The notes beneath the pieces were generated by a model. The model was not told the origin of the DNA. It did not search any database and was given only the letters and a program-made list of their open reading frames with translations. A stretch of DNA of 40,038 nucleotides from an uncultured Saprospiraceae bacterium (GTDB taxonomy: Bacteria; Bacteroidota; Bacteroidia; Chitinophagales; Saprospiraceae), in the NCBI GenBank assembly GCA_937969415.1, contig CALBWK010000071.1, positions 1 to 40,038 of the forward strand, read 5' to 3'. The position numbers and the translations under genes are program-made. The stretch's first letter is position 1; each line of letters opens with the position of its first letter. Of the stretch, positions 1-10,600 are shown one piece after another.

Positions 1-1019
1 CTATCTTTTATACTATAGAGATAAATCCCTTTATCCAGATAACTAAGGTTGAATTTGGCAACAACTGTGGGGGCACTCTCAAGCGTCTCTTGGCGTACAG
101 GATGACCTACGACATTAAACAATTCAAAAGTATAAGGACCATACCCGTTGCTGTTCATCCTTATTGTCACATCGCCAAAACTAGGATTGGGATATACATA
201 AATTTGATTCTCAGAATCATTACACTCAGGTAGATCCAGAACAGAAGATTTACTTCTAAAAACAACTTGAGGGCTTGGTAAACTTGTATAAATGACTTTT
301 CCTAATGGATTTTGAACGTCAGCAAGCTTGATTTCTTTACTTCTTATGGGCGCAAAAATATCACTCAATGACGGATGCGCATCTGGAACAACATCCACCC
401 ATTCATCAAGTAACTTAGCTTGGTAATTTATTACTCTGAACTCTATCTCACTTTGTAATTCGTGGGTAACAATCTCACTAAGAGCTTGCCGATGCAAACC
501 AAGATATTCTGTTTTGTAAACAACCTCAACTTTGACCTTCAATTTAGAATACTCCATCAGAGTTGCCCATACACCAACATTATCCGGCAACTCCTCAATC
601 TTATATTCAAAATATATATTAAGCTTACCTGTTCTATCAAAGTCGCTGGGTTCATTTAAATTATACAATGGTACACCTTCCTTAAATTGGTAGTACTTAT
701 CCACACCTAAGTAAGGATCAGAACCGTCAACACCTTTCCATAGTATCATATTGTCTTCAAGACCTAACAACCATTTCTGATCATCTCCAATCAACTGAAA
801 ATTGACCTTTGGTATTTCAGACTGCGCAACTTCGATTTTTTCAACACAAGGCACATCAAAATTCTTCAGATTAAAATCCTGTAAAGACTCCACCTCAGAA
901 TCCAACATTACAGAATAGTCATAGTACTTATCGCCTACTTGCAAATTCAGATTATCCTGCGCTCCAAGCGTAAAGCTAATCATCACCAAGATTAATAATA
1001 TGTAAAATCGGAGGCTCAT
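1..1019 (-). CDS. T9SS cargo protein with C-terminal sorting domain (partial)
   Basis: The reading frame starts at an ATG at 1019 and is open at the left edge, so the last residues are missing. The N-terminus (MSLRFYILLILVMISFTLGA) is a signal peptide. The central 250 residues match no family I recognise. The last visible stretch (about residues 270-339) begins YVYPNPSFGDVTIR and continues with a YTFELFNVVGHPV strand and DKGIYLYSI, which is the pattern of the type A (Por) T9SS sorting domain. It is therefore predicted to cross the outer membrane through the T9SS encoded in part later in this window. Its ATG overlaps the stop of the upstream ABC exporter as ATGA, so the two are probably translationally coupled. 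Function of the mature protein is unknown. Confidence 0.8.
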   Translation of the reverse strand, partial: MSLRFYILLILVMISFTLGAQDNLNLQVGDKYYDYSVMLDSEVESLQDFNLKNFDVPCVEKIEVAQSEIPKVNFQLIGDDQKWLLGLEDNMILWKGVDGSDPYLGVDKYYQFKEGVPLYNLNEPSDFDRTGKLNIYFEYKIEELPDNVGVWATLMEYSKLKVKVEVVYKTEYLGLHRQALSEIVTHELQSEIEFRVINYQAKLLDEWVDVVPDAHPSLSDIFAPIRSKEIKLADVQNPLGKVIYTSLPSPQVVFRSKSSVLDLPECNDSENQIYVYPNPSFGDVTIRMNSNGYGPYTFELFNVVGHPVRQETLESAPTVVAKFNLSYLDKGIYLYSIKD

Positions 1020-2803
1020 TCTTGTGCCAAGTTAACATAAGTATTATAAGCACCATCTTGTGTGATCAACTCCTGATGCGTGCCAGACTCTGAAATGCTA
1101 CCATCTTTTAGAAAAAAGATATTATCAGCGTACTTAATTGTCGAAATCTTATGTGCAATAATGATTGCTGTTCTATCCTTGAGCGCTCCGAGCATAGCAG
1201 TCGTAACTTTAGCTTCTGCGACAGGATCGAGTGCTGAGGTGGGTTCATCAAAGATCAATAGATCAGGATCTTCCATAAGAGCCCTAGCGATGGTCAATCT
1301 TTGGCGCTCTCCACCACTCATATTCTCTCCTCTATCGCCTAATACTGTATCCAATCCTTCGACCTGCGATTCTACATAATCTTCTAAACCAGCCATAGAT
1401 AACGCCATCTCTAGTTGATCAATAGATATCCCATCTCTACCTATCAATAGATTGTCCTTTAGTGTTCCATTATATACAAATGGAAACTGGGTTACGACAC
1501 CGACCTGACTATACAGACTCGTCGTATCTACACTGTCCAAGTTTTGTCCATCTATTAGGATTCGACCAGAACTAGGTTGTATAACTTTAAGCAGAAGTGC
1601 AATAAGCGTAGACTTTCCAGAGCCAGTATCACCTACAATTGCTATCTTCTCTCCTTTATTAATTCTAAAAGATATTTCATTTAAAATTTGCTTATCCTCA
1701 TACGAAAATGAAACTCTTTCAAACTCGATAGACTTATTAAACTGGAAGGCATCTCCATCAACACTCTGTGGCTTACTTTGGTCGAATTCAAGAATCCTAT
1801 CCAAAGAGGCACTACCCTTCTTCATATTATATATCGCAGTAGAGAATGATTTTAGAGGTTCTATGACGTGATAAAATGCAAACACAAAAGCGAAAAACGC
1901 TTCTGGAATTAACTCATCTTTAAAAACGAGATGAGCCCCATACCACAACAATACGACGACTACAGAGACTCCCAAAAATTCTGACAAAGGTGATGACAAC
2001 TCTTGTCTCCTTATTACTTTATTAAAATCCTCTTTATAGGCGTCATTATAACTTGAGAATTTCTTCTTCCATTTATCCATTACCCTAAAGACTCTAAGTA
2101 CAAGAGCACCATCCAGTGTCTCATCTACAACACCTGTCAAGCCTCCCAATGTACTCTGAAGACGGTTAGAGCTTTTCTTTAACGTCCTAGAGAGTGTGCC
2201 GATTACTAATACAGTAAATAGCATAAGCACAAAAACAAACAACGTCAATCCTTTATGGATACTTAACATCAATAAAATGCTACAGACTATAACAAGAGGC
2301 GCCTTAAAGAAAGTCTGTACAAACCGCAGTATGCTAAACTCAACCTCCTGTACATCTGCAGTTATTCTAGTTAGCAAGTCTCCTCTTTTGACCTCTGCTT
2401 GATTAAAACTAGAAACAAGGTAGCTCTCGTAGAGCCCTATCCTTAAATCAGAAACAATATGACTCCTTACAGGAATCATAAACCACATCCCGAGATAACG
2501 GAAAGCATTCTTAAAGAAAAATGTAAGGACCATCAATCCACAAATAAAGAGCAAAGCAACTTGAGGCCCTCTCGCTTCTATCAAGGCTACAAAACTATAT
2601 TCTATCCACCCTACCATATCAAAAGGTGACTCAGGGCGCAGCACAGCTTCGGGTGTCGTACTAAATAAAAAATGAAAAAATGGAATTATAAGGGGAATAG
2701 AAATAATCGTAAAGACTGCCATCAAAAGATGACAAACCAAGCTCATCGCCACCTTAGTCTTATAAGGTGCCATAAGTTGGAGTAATGTCTTAATATCCTT
2801 CAT
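1016..2803 (-). CDS. ABC exporter, fused permease-ATPase (MsbA-like)
   Basis: A 595-residue half-transporter of the type I exporter fold. Residues 1-330 hold the hydrophobic ABC-transmembrane domain with about six helices. Residues 358-595 are the nucleotide-binding domain: Walker A GDTGSGKST at about 391, a Q-loop in VVTQFPF near 438, signature MSGGERQ near 495, Walker B LLIFDEP near 515, and the H-loop in IIIAHK near 550. All ATPase residues look intact. Length and order match MsbA/lipid and peptide exporters, but substrate cannot be read from sequence. It lies 71 bp downstream of accC on the same strand and overlaps the following T9SS cargo gene by four bases (ATGA). That coupling hints at a shared job in the envelope, which is inference only. 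Confidence 0.9.
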   Translation of the reverse strand: MKDIKTLLQLMAPYKTKVAMSLVCHLLMAVFTIISIPLIIPFFHFLFSTTPEAVLRPESPFDMVGWIEYSFVALIEARGPQVALLFICGLMVLTFFFKNAFRYLGMWFMIPVRSHIVSDLRIGLYESYLVSSFNQAEVKRGDLLTRITADVQEVEFSILRFVQTFFKAPLVIVCSILLMLSIHKGLTLFVFVLMLFTVLVIGTLSRTLKKSSNRLQSTLGGLTGVVDETLDGALVLRVFRVMDKWKKKFSSYNDAYKEDFNKVIRRQELSSPLSEFLGVSVVVVLLWYGAHLVFKDELIPEAFFAFVFAFYHVIEPLKSFSTAIYNMKKGSASLDRILEFDQSKPQSVDGDAFQFNKSIEFERVSFSYEDKQILNEISFRINKGEKIAIVGDTGSGKSTLIALLLKVIQPSSGRILIDGQNLDSVDTTSLYSQVGVVTQFPFVYNGTLKDNLLIGRDGISIDQLEMALSMAGLEDYVESQVEGLDTVLGDRGENMSGGERQRLTIARALMEDPDLLIFDEPTSALDPVAEAKVTTAMLGALKDRTAIIIAHKISTIKYADNIFFLKDGSISESGTHQELITQDGAYNTYVNLAQE

Positions 2804-2874
2804 CTGGTAGTTCTAAAAAACCTACAAGGGGTCCCTATACAAACAGATAAGAATCTCTTTTTATTTCCTTAGAC

Positions 2875-4218
2875 CTAGAGAGGTTTTAGATCAAAATCTT
2901 CAAGAAACTTAGTTGTAATATCACCACTCTTGAACCGCTCGTCTTTCATTAATTGTATATGTAACGGAACGGTCGTCTTGATACCTTCGATTACAAACTC
3001 ATCTAGTGCACGAGACATTTTCTTGATACACTCTTCTCTTGTCTCTGCCTTACAGATCAGCTTAGCGATCATAGAATCGTAGTATGGAGGCACACTATAA
3101 CCTGCATAAGCGTGGGTATCTACTCTTACACCATGGCCCTTAGGGCTATGAAATGAGGTGATGTGTCCTGGGCTTGGACGAAAGTCATTATATGGATCCT
3201 CTGCATTGATACGAACTTCTATCGCATGGCAAGTAGGGAAATAGTTTTTTCCTGAAATGGCTTCTCCAGCCGCTACTTTTATTTGTTCTTTGATAAGATC
3301 TCTATTGATTACTTCTTCAGTAACGGTGTGTTCTACTTGGATTCTAGTATTCATTTCCATAAAGTAGAACTTGCGGTGCTTATCTACTAGAAACTCTACA
3401 GTCCCTACTCCTTCATAATTGATGGCCGCAGCAGCAGCAATTGCCGCCTTGCCCATTTTCGTTCTCAGTTTTTGGTCCATAAATGGTGAAGGAGATTCTT
3501 CCACGAGCTTCTGGTGCCTCCGCTGGACAGAGCAATCTCTTTCTGAAAGATGTGCCACATTACCATAGCGATCACCGATCACTTGAATCTCAATATGGCG
3601 CGGCTCCTCAACAAACTTTTCCATATACATGGCATCATTGCCAAAAGCAGCGCCTGCCTCTATCTGCGCTTTTTCTAGCTGCTCAGCAAATTCTTCTGGG
3701 CCATTGACGATACGCATCCCTTTTCCGCCACCTCCAGCAGTTGCTTTTAAGATGACTGGGTAACCTATTCGCTTAGCATCTATGAGTCCTTTCTTAACGT
3801 CAGTAACCGCACCATCTGATCCGGGAACTACAGGCACCTTGGCCTTGATCATAGTTTCCTTAGCAGTGATCTTATCACCCATCGCATTAATCATTGCTGC
3901 CGAGGGGCCTATAAACTTGATACCATACTGCTCACAGACCTCTGCAAAGCCTGCATTTTCTGCAAGGAATCCATAGCCAGGGTGGACAGCATCCGCATTG
4001 GTTATCTCGACGGCAGCCATTATCCTAGGGATATTGAGATAGGAATCGGTAGAGGGTGGCGGGCCGATACATACCGCTTCATCTGCAAATCTGACGTGGA
4101 GACTTTCCTTGTCAGCTGTGCTATATATAGCGACCGTTCTGATGCCCATTTCCTTACACGTTCTGATAACACGTAAAGCAATTTCACCTCGGTTGGCTAT
4201 GAGTACTTTTTTGAACAT
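2875..4218 (-). CDS. accC: Acetyl-CoA carboxylase, biotin carboxylase subunit
   Basis: A 447-residue biotin carboxylase, the usual length. It carboxylates the biotin on AccB using ATP and bicarbonate, the first half of malonyl-CoA synthesis in the cytoplasm. Visible marks are the N-terminal [18 protein letters not shown], the ATP-grasp glycine loop [14 protein letters not shown] near residue 160, and the active-site block [11 protein letters not shown] followed by TVTEE. Most homologues have Pro after that His; here it is Thr, a mild variation. It follows accB by 24 bp and is probably co-transcribed with fabH, efp and accB. Confidence 0.97.
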   Translation of the reverse strand: MFKKVLIANRGEIALRVIRTCKEMGIRTVAIYSTADKESLHVRFADEAVCIGPPPSTDSYLNIPRIMAAVEITNADAVHPGYGFLAENAGFAEVCEQYGIKFIGPSAAMINAMGDKITAKETMIKAKVPVVPGSDGAVTDVKKGLIDAKRIGYPVILKATAGGGGKGMRIVNGPEEFAEQLEKAQIEAGAAFGNDAMYMEKFVEEPRHIEIQVIGDRYGNVAHLSERDCSVQRRHQKLVEESPSPFMDQKLRTKMGKAAIAAAAAINYEGVGTVEFLVDKHRKFYFMEMNTRIQVEHTVTEEVINRDLIKEQIKVAAGEAISGKNYFPTCHAIEVRINAEDPYNDFRPSPGHITSFHSPKGHGVRVDTHAYAGYSVPPYYDSMIAKLICKAETREECIKKMSRALDEFVIEGIKTTVPLHIQLMKDERFKSGDITTKFLEDFDLKPL

Positions 4219-4242
4219 ATCTTGGGATTTTATGTGCTCGGT

Positions 4243-4740
4243 CTACCCCTTAGGGTCTACCAAGAATAATACCTGATCATACTCTACTGGAGAAGCATCG
4301 TCTACAAGAACTTTGACAATCTTTCCAGCCACTTCACTCTCGATTTCATTAAAGAGTTTCATCGCTTCTACGATACAGACGACAGAGCCTTCAGAGATAG
4401 TATCTCCTATAGATACAAAAGCGCCTTTGTCTGGAGATGGTGATCTATAAAAGGTACCTACTATAGGAGATTTTACTTCTAGCAAACCTTCTGTAGAATC
4501 CACTTCAGCTGGCTGAGCCGCCGGGGCTGGACTCGCTGAGGCAGGTGCAGGTGCTTGTTGTATAGGCTGTGCAGCCATTGCAGGTGCTGCTATCATAGGT
4601 TGTGAGGTCATCTTGACCTTACTGTAGGAACCCGTTCTGATAGACACTTCAAAGTCTCCATCTTTCAGCTTGAATTCTGCTAAATCAGAGTCTCCTACCA
4701 TCTCGAGGAGTTCTTTGATTTCTTTGTAAGTCATTGCCAT
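4243..4740 (-). CDS. accB: Acetyl-CoA carboxylase, biotin carboxyl carrier protein
   Basis: A 165-residue BCCP. The N-terminal part (residues 1-45) is the subunit-interaction region. A flexible Ala/Pro-rich linker spans about 48-78, and the biotinyl domain fills the C-terminal half. The biotin-accepting Lys is in the motif VEAMKLFNEIE, and the region before it (KSPIVGTFYRSPSPDKGAFV) is the typical biotinyl 'PMVGTFY' strand with I for M. It lies only 3 bp downstream of efp, and accC follows by 24 bp, so the biotin carrier and its carboxylase are made together. The carboxyltransferase subunits accA and accD are not in this window. Confidence 0.97.
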   Translation of the reverse strand: MAMTYKEIKELLEMVGDSDLAEFKLKDGDFEVSIRTGSYSKVKMTSQPMIAAPAMAAQPIQQAPAPASASPAPAAQPAEVDSTEGLLEVKSPIVGTFYRSPSPDKGAFVSIGDTISEGSVVCIVEAMKLFNEIESEVAGKIVKVLVDDASPVEYDQVLFLVDPKG

Positions 4741-4743
4741 CTT

Positions 4744-5310
4744 TTATTTTTTAACTCTTTCAACATATCCACGGGTTGATGTATCAATCTTGATCAGATC
4801 TCCCTCGTTGATAAACATAGGAACTTTTATTTCTGCACCTGTCTCAGTTGTCGCAGGCTTAGACGCATTGGTTGCCGTATTACCTTTGACACCCGGTTCT
4901 GTGTAGGTGATTTCTAAGGTAATGTACTGAGGTAAGTCAATAGTGAGAGGTGTCTCATTCTCAGAATGGAAGAGTATTTCTACATTCTGTCCATCCTTGA
5001 GAAGATCTCCATTATCTATCATCTTCCCTTCTATCATTACCTGCTCGTAAGTTTCTGTATTCATAAAATTGAAGTCATCGCCTTCTTTATACAGAAACTG
5101 ATACGTCCTTCTCTCTACTCTAACAACGTCTATCTTATGACCTGCTGGAAAGGTATTATCGATTACCTTACCGGTAGTAAGGCTTTTTAATTTGGTTCTA
5201 ACAAAAGCTGGACCCTTTCCTGGTTTTACGTGTAGAAACTCTACGACTTTAAATACGTCGTGGTTATAGTTCATACAGAGTCCATTCTTTATATCTGATG
5301 TACTAGCCAT
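4744..5310 (-). CDS. efp: Elongation factor P
   Basis: A 188-residue EF-P with the usual three beta-barrel domains. It relieves ribosome stalling at consecutive prolines by binding between the P and E sites. The N-terminal KOW-like domain carries the loop HVKPGKGPAFVRTKLK, whose tip Lys (PGKGPAF) corresponds to the modified Lys34 of E. coli. The C-terminal OB domain ends with IKVPMFINEGDLIKIDTSTRGYVERV, given here as two parts: IKVPMFINEGDLIKI and DTSTRGYVERV. No lysyl-modification genes (epmA/epmB) are nearby. It sits between fabH (65 bp upstream) and accB (3 bp downstream). Confidence 0.97.
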   Translation of the reverse strand: MASTSDIKNGLCMNYNHDVFKVVEFLHVKPGKGPAFVRTKLKSLTTGKVIDNTFPAGHKIDVVRVERRTYQFLYKEGDDFNFMNTETYEQVMIEGKMIDNGDLLKDGQNVEILFHSENETPLTIDLPQYITLEITYTEPGVKGNTATNASKPATTETGAEIKVPMFINEGDLIKIDTSTRGYVERVKK

Positions 5311-5375
5311 TTAGCTTGTTTTTAATGTGTTCCAAAAGTAGGAAAATTAGAGGCAGAAATAGATGGGTTAGAGGA

Positions 5376-6365
5376 CTAATAAGCCCATTTAAGTATAATT
5401 GAACCCCAAGTAAATCCACCACCAAAGGCCGTCAACAAGATTCTATCTCCTTTTTTGAATTTAGATTCAAAGTCTCTTAGGCAGAGAGGTATGGTAGCTG
5501 CTGTCGTATTTCCGTATTTCTCAATGTTAATAAGGACTTTTTCCTTAGGAAAGTCTAACATATCAGCAACTCCGAGAATAATGCGTTTGTTGGCTTGGTG
5601 GGCAATAAGATAATCTACATCATCAGCCTTGAGGTTGTTTTTAGCCAATATTTCCTTGATACTCTCGGACATTCCTTTAATCGCTGCCTTAAAGACAACT
5701 CTACCTTCTTGGGTTACTGCGTGCTCTTTATTAGCCACCGTCTCAGCAGTAGGTGGATTAAGGCTACCTCCAGCTTTCTGATAGAGGTAGTTGACACCAC
5801 TGCCATCTCCTTTCAGTATAGCATCTTCTAAGCCTCCACCTGTGGTGTCTGGCTCTAATAGGACGACCCCAGCACCATCCCCAAAGAGGATACAAGTGGT
5901 CCTGTCGTCGTAATTTAGAATAGAAGACATCTTATCGGCACCAACAACTAAGACTTTTTGATGAGTACCCGTTTCTATAAACTTAGACGCCGTCGTCAGA
6001 CTGAAAAGAAATCCTGAACAGGCAGCATTAATATCAAAACCAAAAGCATTAGTGGCGCCAATTTTATGGGCAATCAGATTGGCTGTATCGGGAAAGACAT
6101 AATCTCCTGTTACTGTACCGACGATAATCATATCTATCTCCTCAGGCCCGATGCCTCTCTTATCTAGTAATACCTTGATCGCCTCAACACCCATATCACT
6201 AGTAGCCTTAGTTGGGTCCTTGAGTATATGTCGTTGCTCTATTCCAGTTCTGCTAACGATCCACTCATCGTTGGTATCTACAAGCTTTTCCAAGTCTTTG
6301 TTGGTCAGAATATCCTCTGGAACATATCCTGCTACAGCTGTGATTGCGGCTCTTATACTACTCAT
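5376..6365 (-). CDS. fabH: Beta-ketoacyl-ACP synthase III
   Basis: KAS III condenses acetyl-CoA with malonyl-ACP to start fatty-acid synthesis. I chose the ATG at 6365 (329 aa, MSSIRAAITAVAGYVPED) rather than the in-frame ATG at 6392, because homologues begin with this strand and the nine extra residues (MRLTYTTNI) are unlike the family. The catalytic Cys is C116 in INAACSGFLFS, the His is in LIAHQANKRI, and the Asn in EKYGNTTAATIPL, so the Cys-His-Asn triad is complete. It is the first gene of the minus-strand fabH-efp-accB-accC run. In many Bacteroidota rpmF and plsX precede fabH; here a divergent thioredoxin gene takes their place. Confidence 0.96.
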   Translation of the reverse strand: MSSIRAAITAVAGYVPEDILTNKDLEKLVDTNDEWIVSRTGIEQRHILKDPTKATSDMGVEAIKVLLDKRGIGPEEIDMIIVGTVTGDYVFPDTANLIAHKIGATNAFGFDINAACSGFLFSLTTASKFIETGTHQKVLVVGADKMSSILNYDDRTTCILFGDGAGVVLLEPDTTGGGLEDAILKGDGSGVNYLYQKAGGSLNPPTAETVANKEHAVTQEGRVVFKAAIKGMSESIKEILAKNNLKADDVDYLIAHQANKRIILGVADMLDFPKEKVLINIEKYGNTTAATIPLCLRDFESKFKKGDRILLTAFGGGFTWGSIILKWAY

Positions 6366-6472
6366 AATGTTGGTCGTGTAGGTCAGGCGCAAAGAAAGGA
6401 ATAATATCCCGTAACCCCATCCTTACGACGAAGGCCAATAAGCTGGTTAAGTACTGCACTTTAAATATTAAA

Positions 6473-6480
6473 CAAATTTA
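6473..6480 (-). promoter_or_regulatory. Candidate Bacteroidota -7 box upstream of fabH
   Basis: Read on the minus strand this is TAAATTTG, a match to the Bacteroidota primary-sigma -7 consensus TAnnTTTG. It would place the transcript start about 100 nt ahead of the fabH ATG. I do not see a good TTTG -33 element at the usual distance, so this is tentative. Confidence 0.3.
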
Positions 6481-6630
6481 CAATCTCTATATAACTGTAT
6501 ATCAGTGACTTATATATTAAAAATGATTCAGTTTTTACATTTTGACTAATGATGGTAGCTGCTTGGAACAACTTTTGCATTTCATAAATCAATGAAATTC
6601 AATTTTTTATATATCGTAAATAATTTTAAT

Positions 6631-7407
6631 ATGAGACTGTTGACTCCTTTCGCTATGGCCATACTATTTTTGGCCCTATCATTGACGAGTGTTGCTGCCA
6701 ATACTGCTCCAGACAACAATGTCAAATTCCATACAGGATCATTCGAAAGTGGCTTATCCAAGGCCAATTCCGAGGGAAAACTACTATTTGTCGAGTTTTA
6801 CGCTGATTGGTGTACGCCTTGCAAATGGATGGATAAAACAACTTTTAAGAATACTGATGTCGTTGATCTTATGAACACAAATTATGTGGCTCTAAAGATG
6901 GATATAGAAAATGACGAAGGTTCAGAGCTAAAAAGCCAATATTCTGTGAGAATGTTGCCTACTATCTTGATATTTAATTCTGCTGGTAAAATGGTAGATA
7001 GAGTCGAAAAAACACTAAGCTCTGACTCTATGGTCAGTCTACTTTCGTTCCACCTCAACTCTGACGGTCACGAACTGGCTGTAAGTTATCCTTACAACAG
7101 TAGTCCAACAGAGGAGAGATCTTATGACAAGAGTCTTGATGAGATGTACAATAACTACCTCTCTGCTGAGAAAAACAGAACAAACTACAAGGTTCAAGTT
7201 GCTAACTACACAGATTACTCAGAAGCTTTCAAGAAAGTTAATGAGTTATCAGAAGTGTTTATCGAGCCTATTATCGTAATCAATGAGTACGTTGAAAATA
7301 TGACGCATTACAAGGTTATGATGGGTGAATTCAACACTATGGCTGAGGCAGAAGGCTTTAGAAGAATATTACAAAGAGATTTTGGCATATCGGCCATTAT
7401 CCATTAA
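6631..7407 (+). CDS. Periplasmic thioredoxin-fold protein with C-terminal SPOR domain
   Basis: Starting at the ATG at 6631 gives 258 residues with a clean signal peptide (MRLLTPFAMAILFLALSLTS, then VAA). An in-frame ATG at 6592 would add 13 residues before it. Residues about 35-140 form a thioredoxin domain with the active site WCTPCK (C61 and C64) and the cis-Pro loop RMLPTILIF. Residues about 184-258 (NYKVQVANYTDYSEAF... and HYKVMMGEFNTMAEAEGF) have the two-repeat form of a SPOR domain, which in known proteins binds denuded septal peptidoglycan glycans. The likely role is thiol-disulfide exchange in the periplasm, perhaps held at the wall. The pairing of domains is seen directly; the localisation is inference. 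A strong terminator follows 43 bp downstream. Confidence 0.85.
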   Translation: MRLLTPFAMAILFLALSLTSVAANTAPDNNVKFHTGSFESGLSKANSEGKLLFVEFYADWCTPCKWMDKTTFKNTDVVDLMNTNYVALKMDIENDEGSELKSQYSVRMLPTILIFNSAGKMVDRVEKTLSSDSMVSLLSFHLNSDGHELAVSYPYNSSPTEERSYDKSLDEMYNNYLSAEKNRTNYKVQVANYTDYSEAFKKVNELSEVFIEPIIVINEYVENMTHYKVMMGEFNTMAEAEGFRRILQRDFGISAIIH

Positions 7408-7449
7408 TGAGAAAGGGCATCAAAAGATGTCGTTCCAACTATGAAAACT

Positions 7450-7480
7450 AGCCTCTCCCTACCGGAGGGGCTATTTTTTT
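7450..7480 (+). terminator. Rho-independent terminator after the thioredoxin-SPOR gene
   Basis: The arms AGCCTCTCC (7450-7458) and GGAGGGGCT (7464-7472) form a 9-bp stem with one G-U pair and a 5-base loop, followed by A and seven T. It lies 43 bp past the stop at 7407 and isolates this gene from the adhesin gene downstream. Confidence 0.9.
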
Positions 7481-7625
7481 ATATAAAATCCAAAATTATT
7501 GACATACTTAGCAACTTTGCTGCGTTAGAAGGGATATCTAAGCAACTCATATGGGCTCAAACTGCAGTTTCTAAGACGTTCATATGTATTCTTTCGGCTA
7601 TATTTACCCTCTTAAAGGAAACCTA

Positions 7626-10600
7626 ATGAGCAGCCTAAGTAAGAGCCTGATTGTGCTCCTATCCATACTTCTATCCACCCTACCCTTAGTCTCTCAAGAT
7701 TGCGATGTATTATATCCCGATCCCCTTATCTTTAACCAAGAACTAGTCCCTGCAGGCCCTTATATGCCTGGTGATCCTGTAGAGATGATAATTTCTGTAG
7801 AAAACTTTGAGGACATCCTGACTTTCCTATTTGAAATACAATGGGACCCTACTGTACTCTGTCTTAATACCGATACCTTACAATTCAATAATCCTCAAGT
7901 AGATCCTAGTTTTCCGAATTCCATATTTACCTCTGGTGATTTAAAACCGGAATTAGAAATGGTGGCTAATTCTGGAAAGATGTCTATTGGTTTTTTTGAT
8001 GATGTAACCTTCACGGGAGCCACTCAGCCTGATGGCACAAGGATGATCAGAATTCTATTTAATGCTTGTGGTGAAATGGATTGCGCTACCATCAATCTTA
8101 ATCCAGGATTTGACAATAATGTTATCCGAAATAACGAACCTCTATTACTACAGTGTCCTGATACTATAATGCTCATTTCAGAACCAATGGTTGATGAAGC
8201 GTGCATAGTATGTGGTGCTGAACCAAAGATAATTGATCGCAATATCTGCAAAAATGCAGATGGATCTCTTAACCTCTCTTTCTCTGCTTGTGGTACTGCT
8301 GCTCCGTTTACGTGGATAGTAGCTGGTGTCGATTCTGGAACAATAGCTGCAGCCGGAGATATAGTCACTGTTGTTCTACCTCCATCTACTTCAGATTATT
8401 CATTAGTTGTAACAGATTCCAATAATGTAGATGCACCAGGAAATACAGGATTTGGTATAGAATTTATATCTCCAGATAGTTTTGAACCTTTAGTCTTAAA
8501 TGCTTTTTTTGATCCCAACCCTTTAGCTTGTTCTAATTCAAGAGCTACAATCAATTACACGGTCTCGGGGGGTAACACACAGAATCCAATATCTGGAATT
8601 GATGAAGGTCTTTATGATTTAATCTTATCAGATGGCACTACTCGACTTAATGCAGAAAGTTCAGGTGTATTTACCGATCTAAATGCTGGACTATATACCT
8701 TGACGGCGAGTGATGAGTTTGGTTGTGAAGTATCAACTTTTATCAATATTACGAGTCCCCCACCCATCACTTTCGAGGTAGAAGTAGACTCATCTACTTG
8801 TGTCGGAGCAGATGATTGGGAGGTCCGTATCATACCTAGAGGTGGTACACCTGACTATGGGTTAAACGGAGCACCAGTGTTGACAGACACAATTGTCATT
8901 CCTGGCTTTACTCTATTTGGAGAAGACTCTTTAAAAGATCAATTTTTTGATGCCAATGGCTGTGTGACGAACTTCTGTATCTTCATACCCGTGGGAGATT
9001 CTTTTGATTTTATAGAAAGTTTGACACCTACTGTATGTGGAGCTGATATGGGATGGACTTCTCGAATAGACCTGCCTGACGCTGTCTACACTTCATCCCT
9101 CAGAAACAATGATACCAATACCGCTATAATAACAGGTGGCAACAACAATTTCCAACAAGCTATCAACTTGGCACCAGGTAACTATACTTGGTTTATAGAA
9201 GATTTAACTACTGAATGTAGCGTGACTTTTGATATCGTCATTCCCAATACTATACCGCCTAGACTCATCCTCACGGATATGAGTACGCAACCGAGTTGTG
9301 GTCTAGATGATGGTATTGCAACTGTTGATGTGACAGGAGGCAGCGGCAACTTTATGTACAGTTGGGAGGACTTTCCAGGAGAGACGAGTAATAGCATTTC
9401 TCCATTACCTGCAGGTGCCTATATAGTCACTGTAACAGATACAGATTCTGGTTGTTTTGAGGTCATTACTCTGGACTTATTAGCTGGGGACTTCCTTACT
9501 CTTGAAACAAGTGTCAGAGATAGTTTACAATGTGATGACCCAAGTGTTATTGCTGCCTTAAGCGCTATCATTAATACCAATTCCACTGACATTATGATTA
9601 CGTGGATTAATGCCAATGGAGATGAAGTAGGTGACAGCCCTATACTACGGACTACCGAACCGGGTCTTTATACAGTATTGGTAAGCATTAATGGTGGTGC
9701 ATGTACAGCAGCAGGTACTGTACAATTAGATTCTCCTTCTGGTTTTGATTTCGATCTATCTAAAGTAGAACCCCAATCTTGCCCTAATGATATCAGAGGT
9801 GAAGTCTTTGTTGAAAACTTAGGTGGCGGATCAGGAAACTACAACTATGAATGGTCAGTAGAGTTAGCAGCTGGTGGCACCTTTGAGTTGATGGATTTTA
9901 TGTTTAATGAAGGTGTAGTAACCTTTGCTAACATTCTTGTAAGTGGCAACACCTTTACTGTTACTATTGAAGACACGGATACAGGTTGCAAAACGAGTAA
10001 ATCCATCACTCTAGCTAGTGATGATGAAGTAGTATACAACTCTATGGTAGCCCCACCCACCTGCCCTGGCGACAATGATGGGACTATCCAAATAATAGGC
10101 AGTAATTTAGTTTGTCTCGATGAAGACGGTACAGATATACCTGGCTGTGTATTCACCGGAATGTCTGGTGAGTATATTTTCACAATAATGGATGGAGTTT
10201 GTAGTGCTACAGATACTTTTTCAATAGAAGATGTTGAGTTATTTACAGCAGAAATTAGCGTGACCGTAGATCCAGATTGCTTCGGCGGTATAGATGGTAG
10301 CGCTACTGTTGAGATAACAAATAATCCAAGCAACATTACAGAATATTCTTATTCTTGGAACGGAGGTCCCACAGAATTAAATGGACTCTTGGATACAGAA
10401 TTAGGGCTCTCCGGTGGCGAAAATTTTGTTGTCATAGGCGATGCCAATGCGTGTACTGATACAGTAACCTTTGACCTGTTTGAGCCTGATTCTTTATTCT
10501 TTAACGATCTGGCAGATGTGACTGTCAACTGTAGGGGTTTCTGTGATGGCACCATAGAACTAGATCCACGAGGAGGCACTACACCTAATGGAATCTATAC

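Noticed and set aside
7499-7504. TTGACA that resembles a sigma70 -35 box upstream of the adhesin
   Set aside because: No -10 at the right spacing, and Bacteroidota promoters use other elements.
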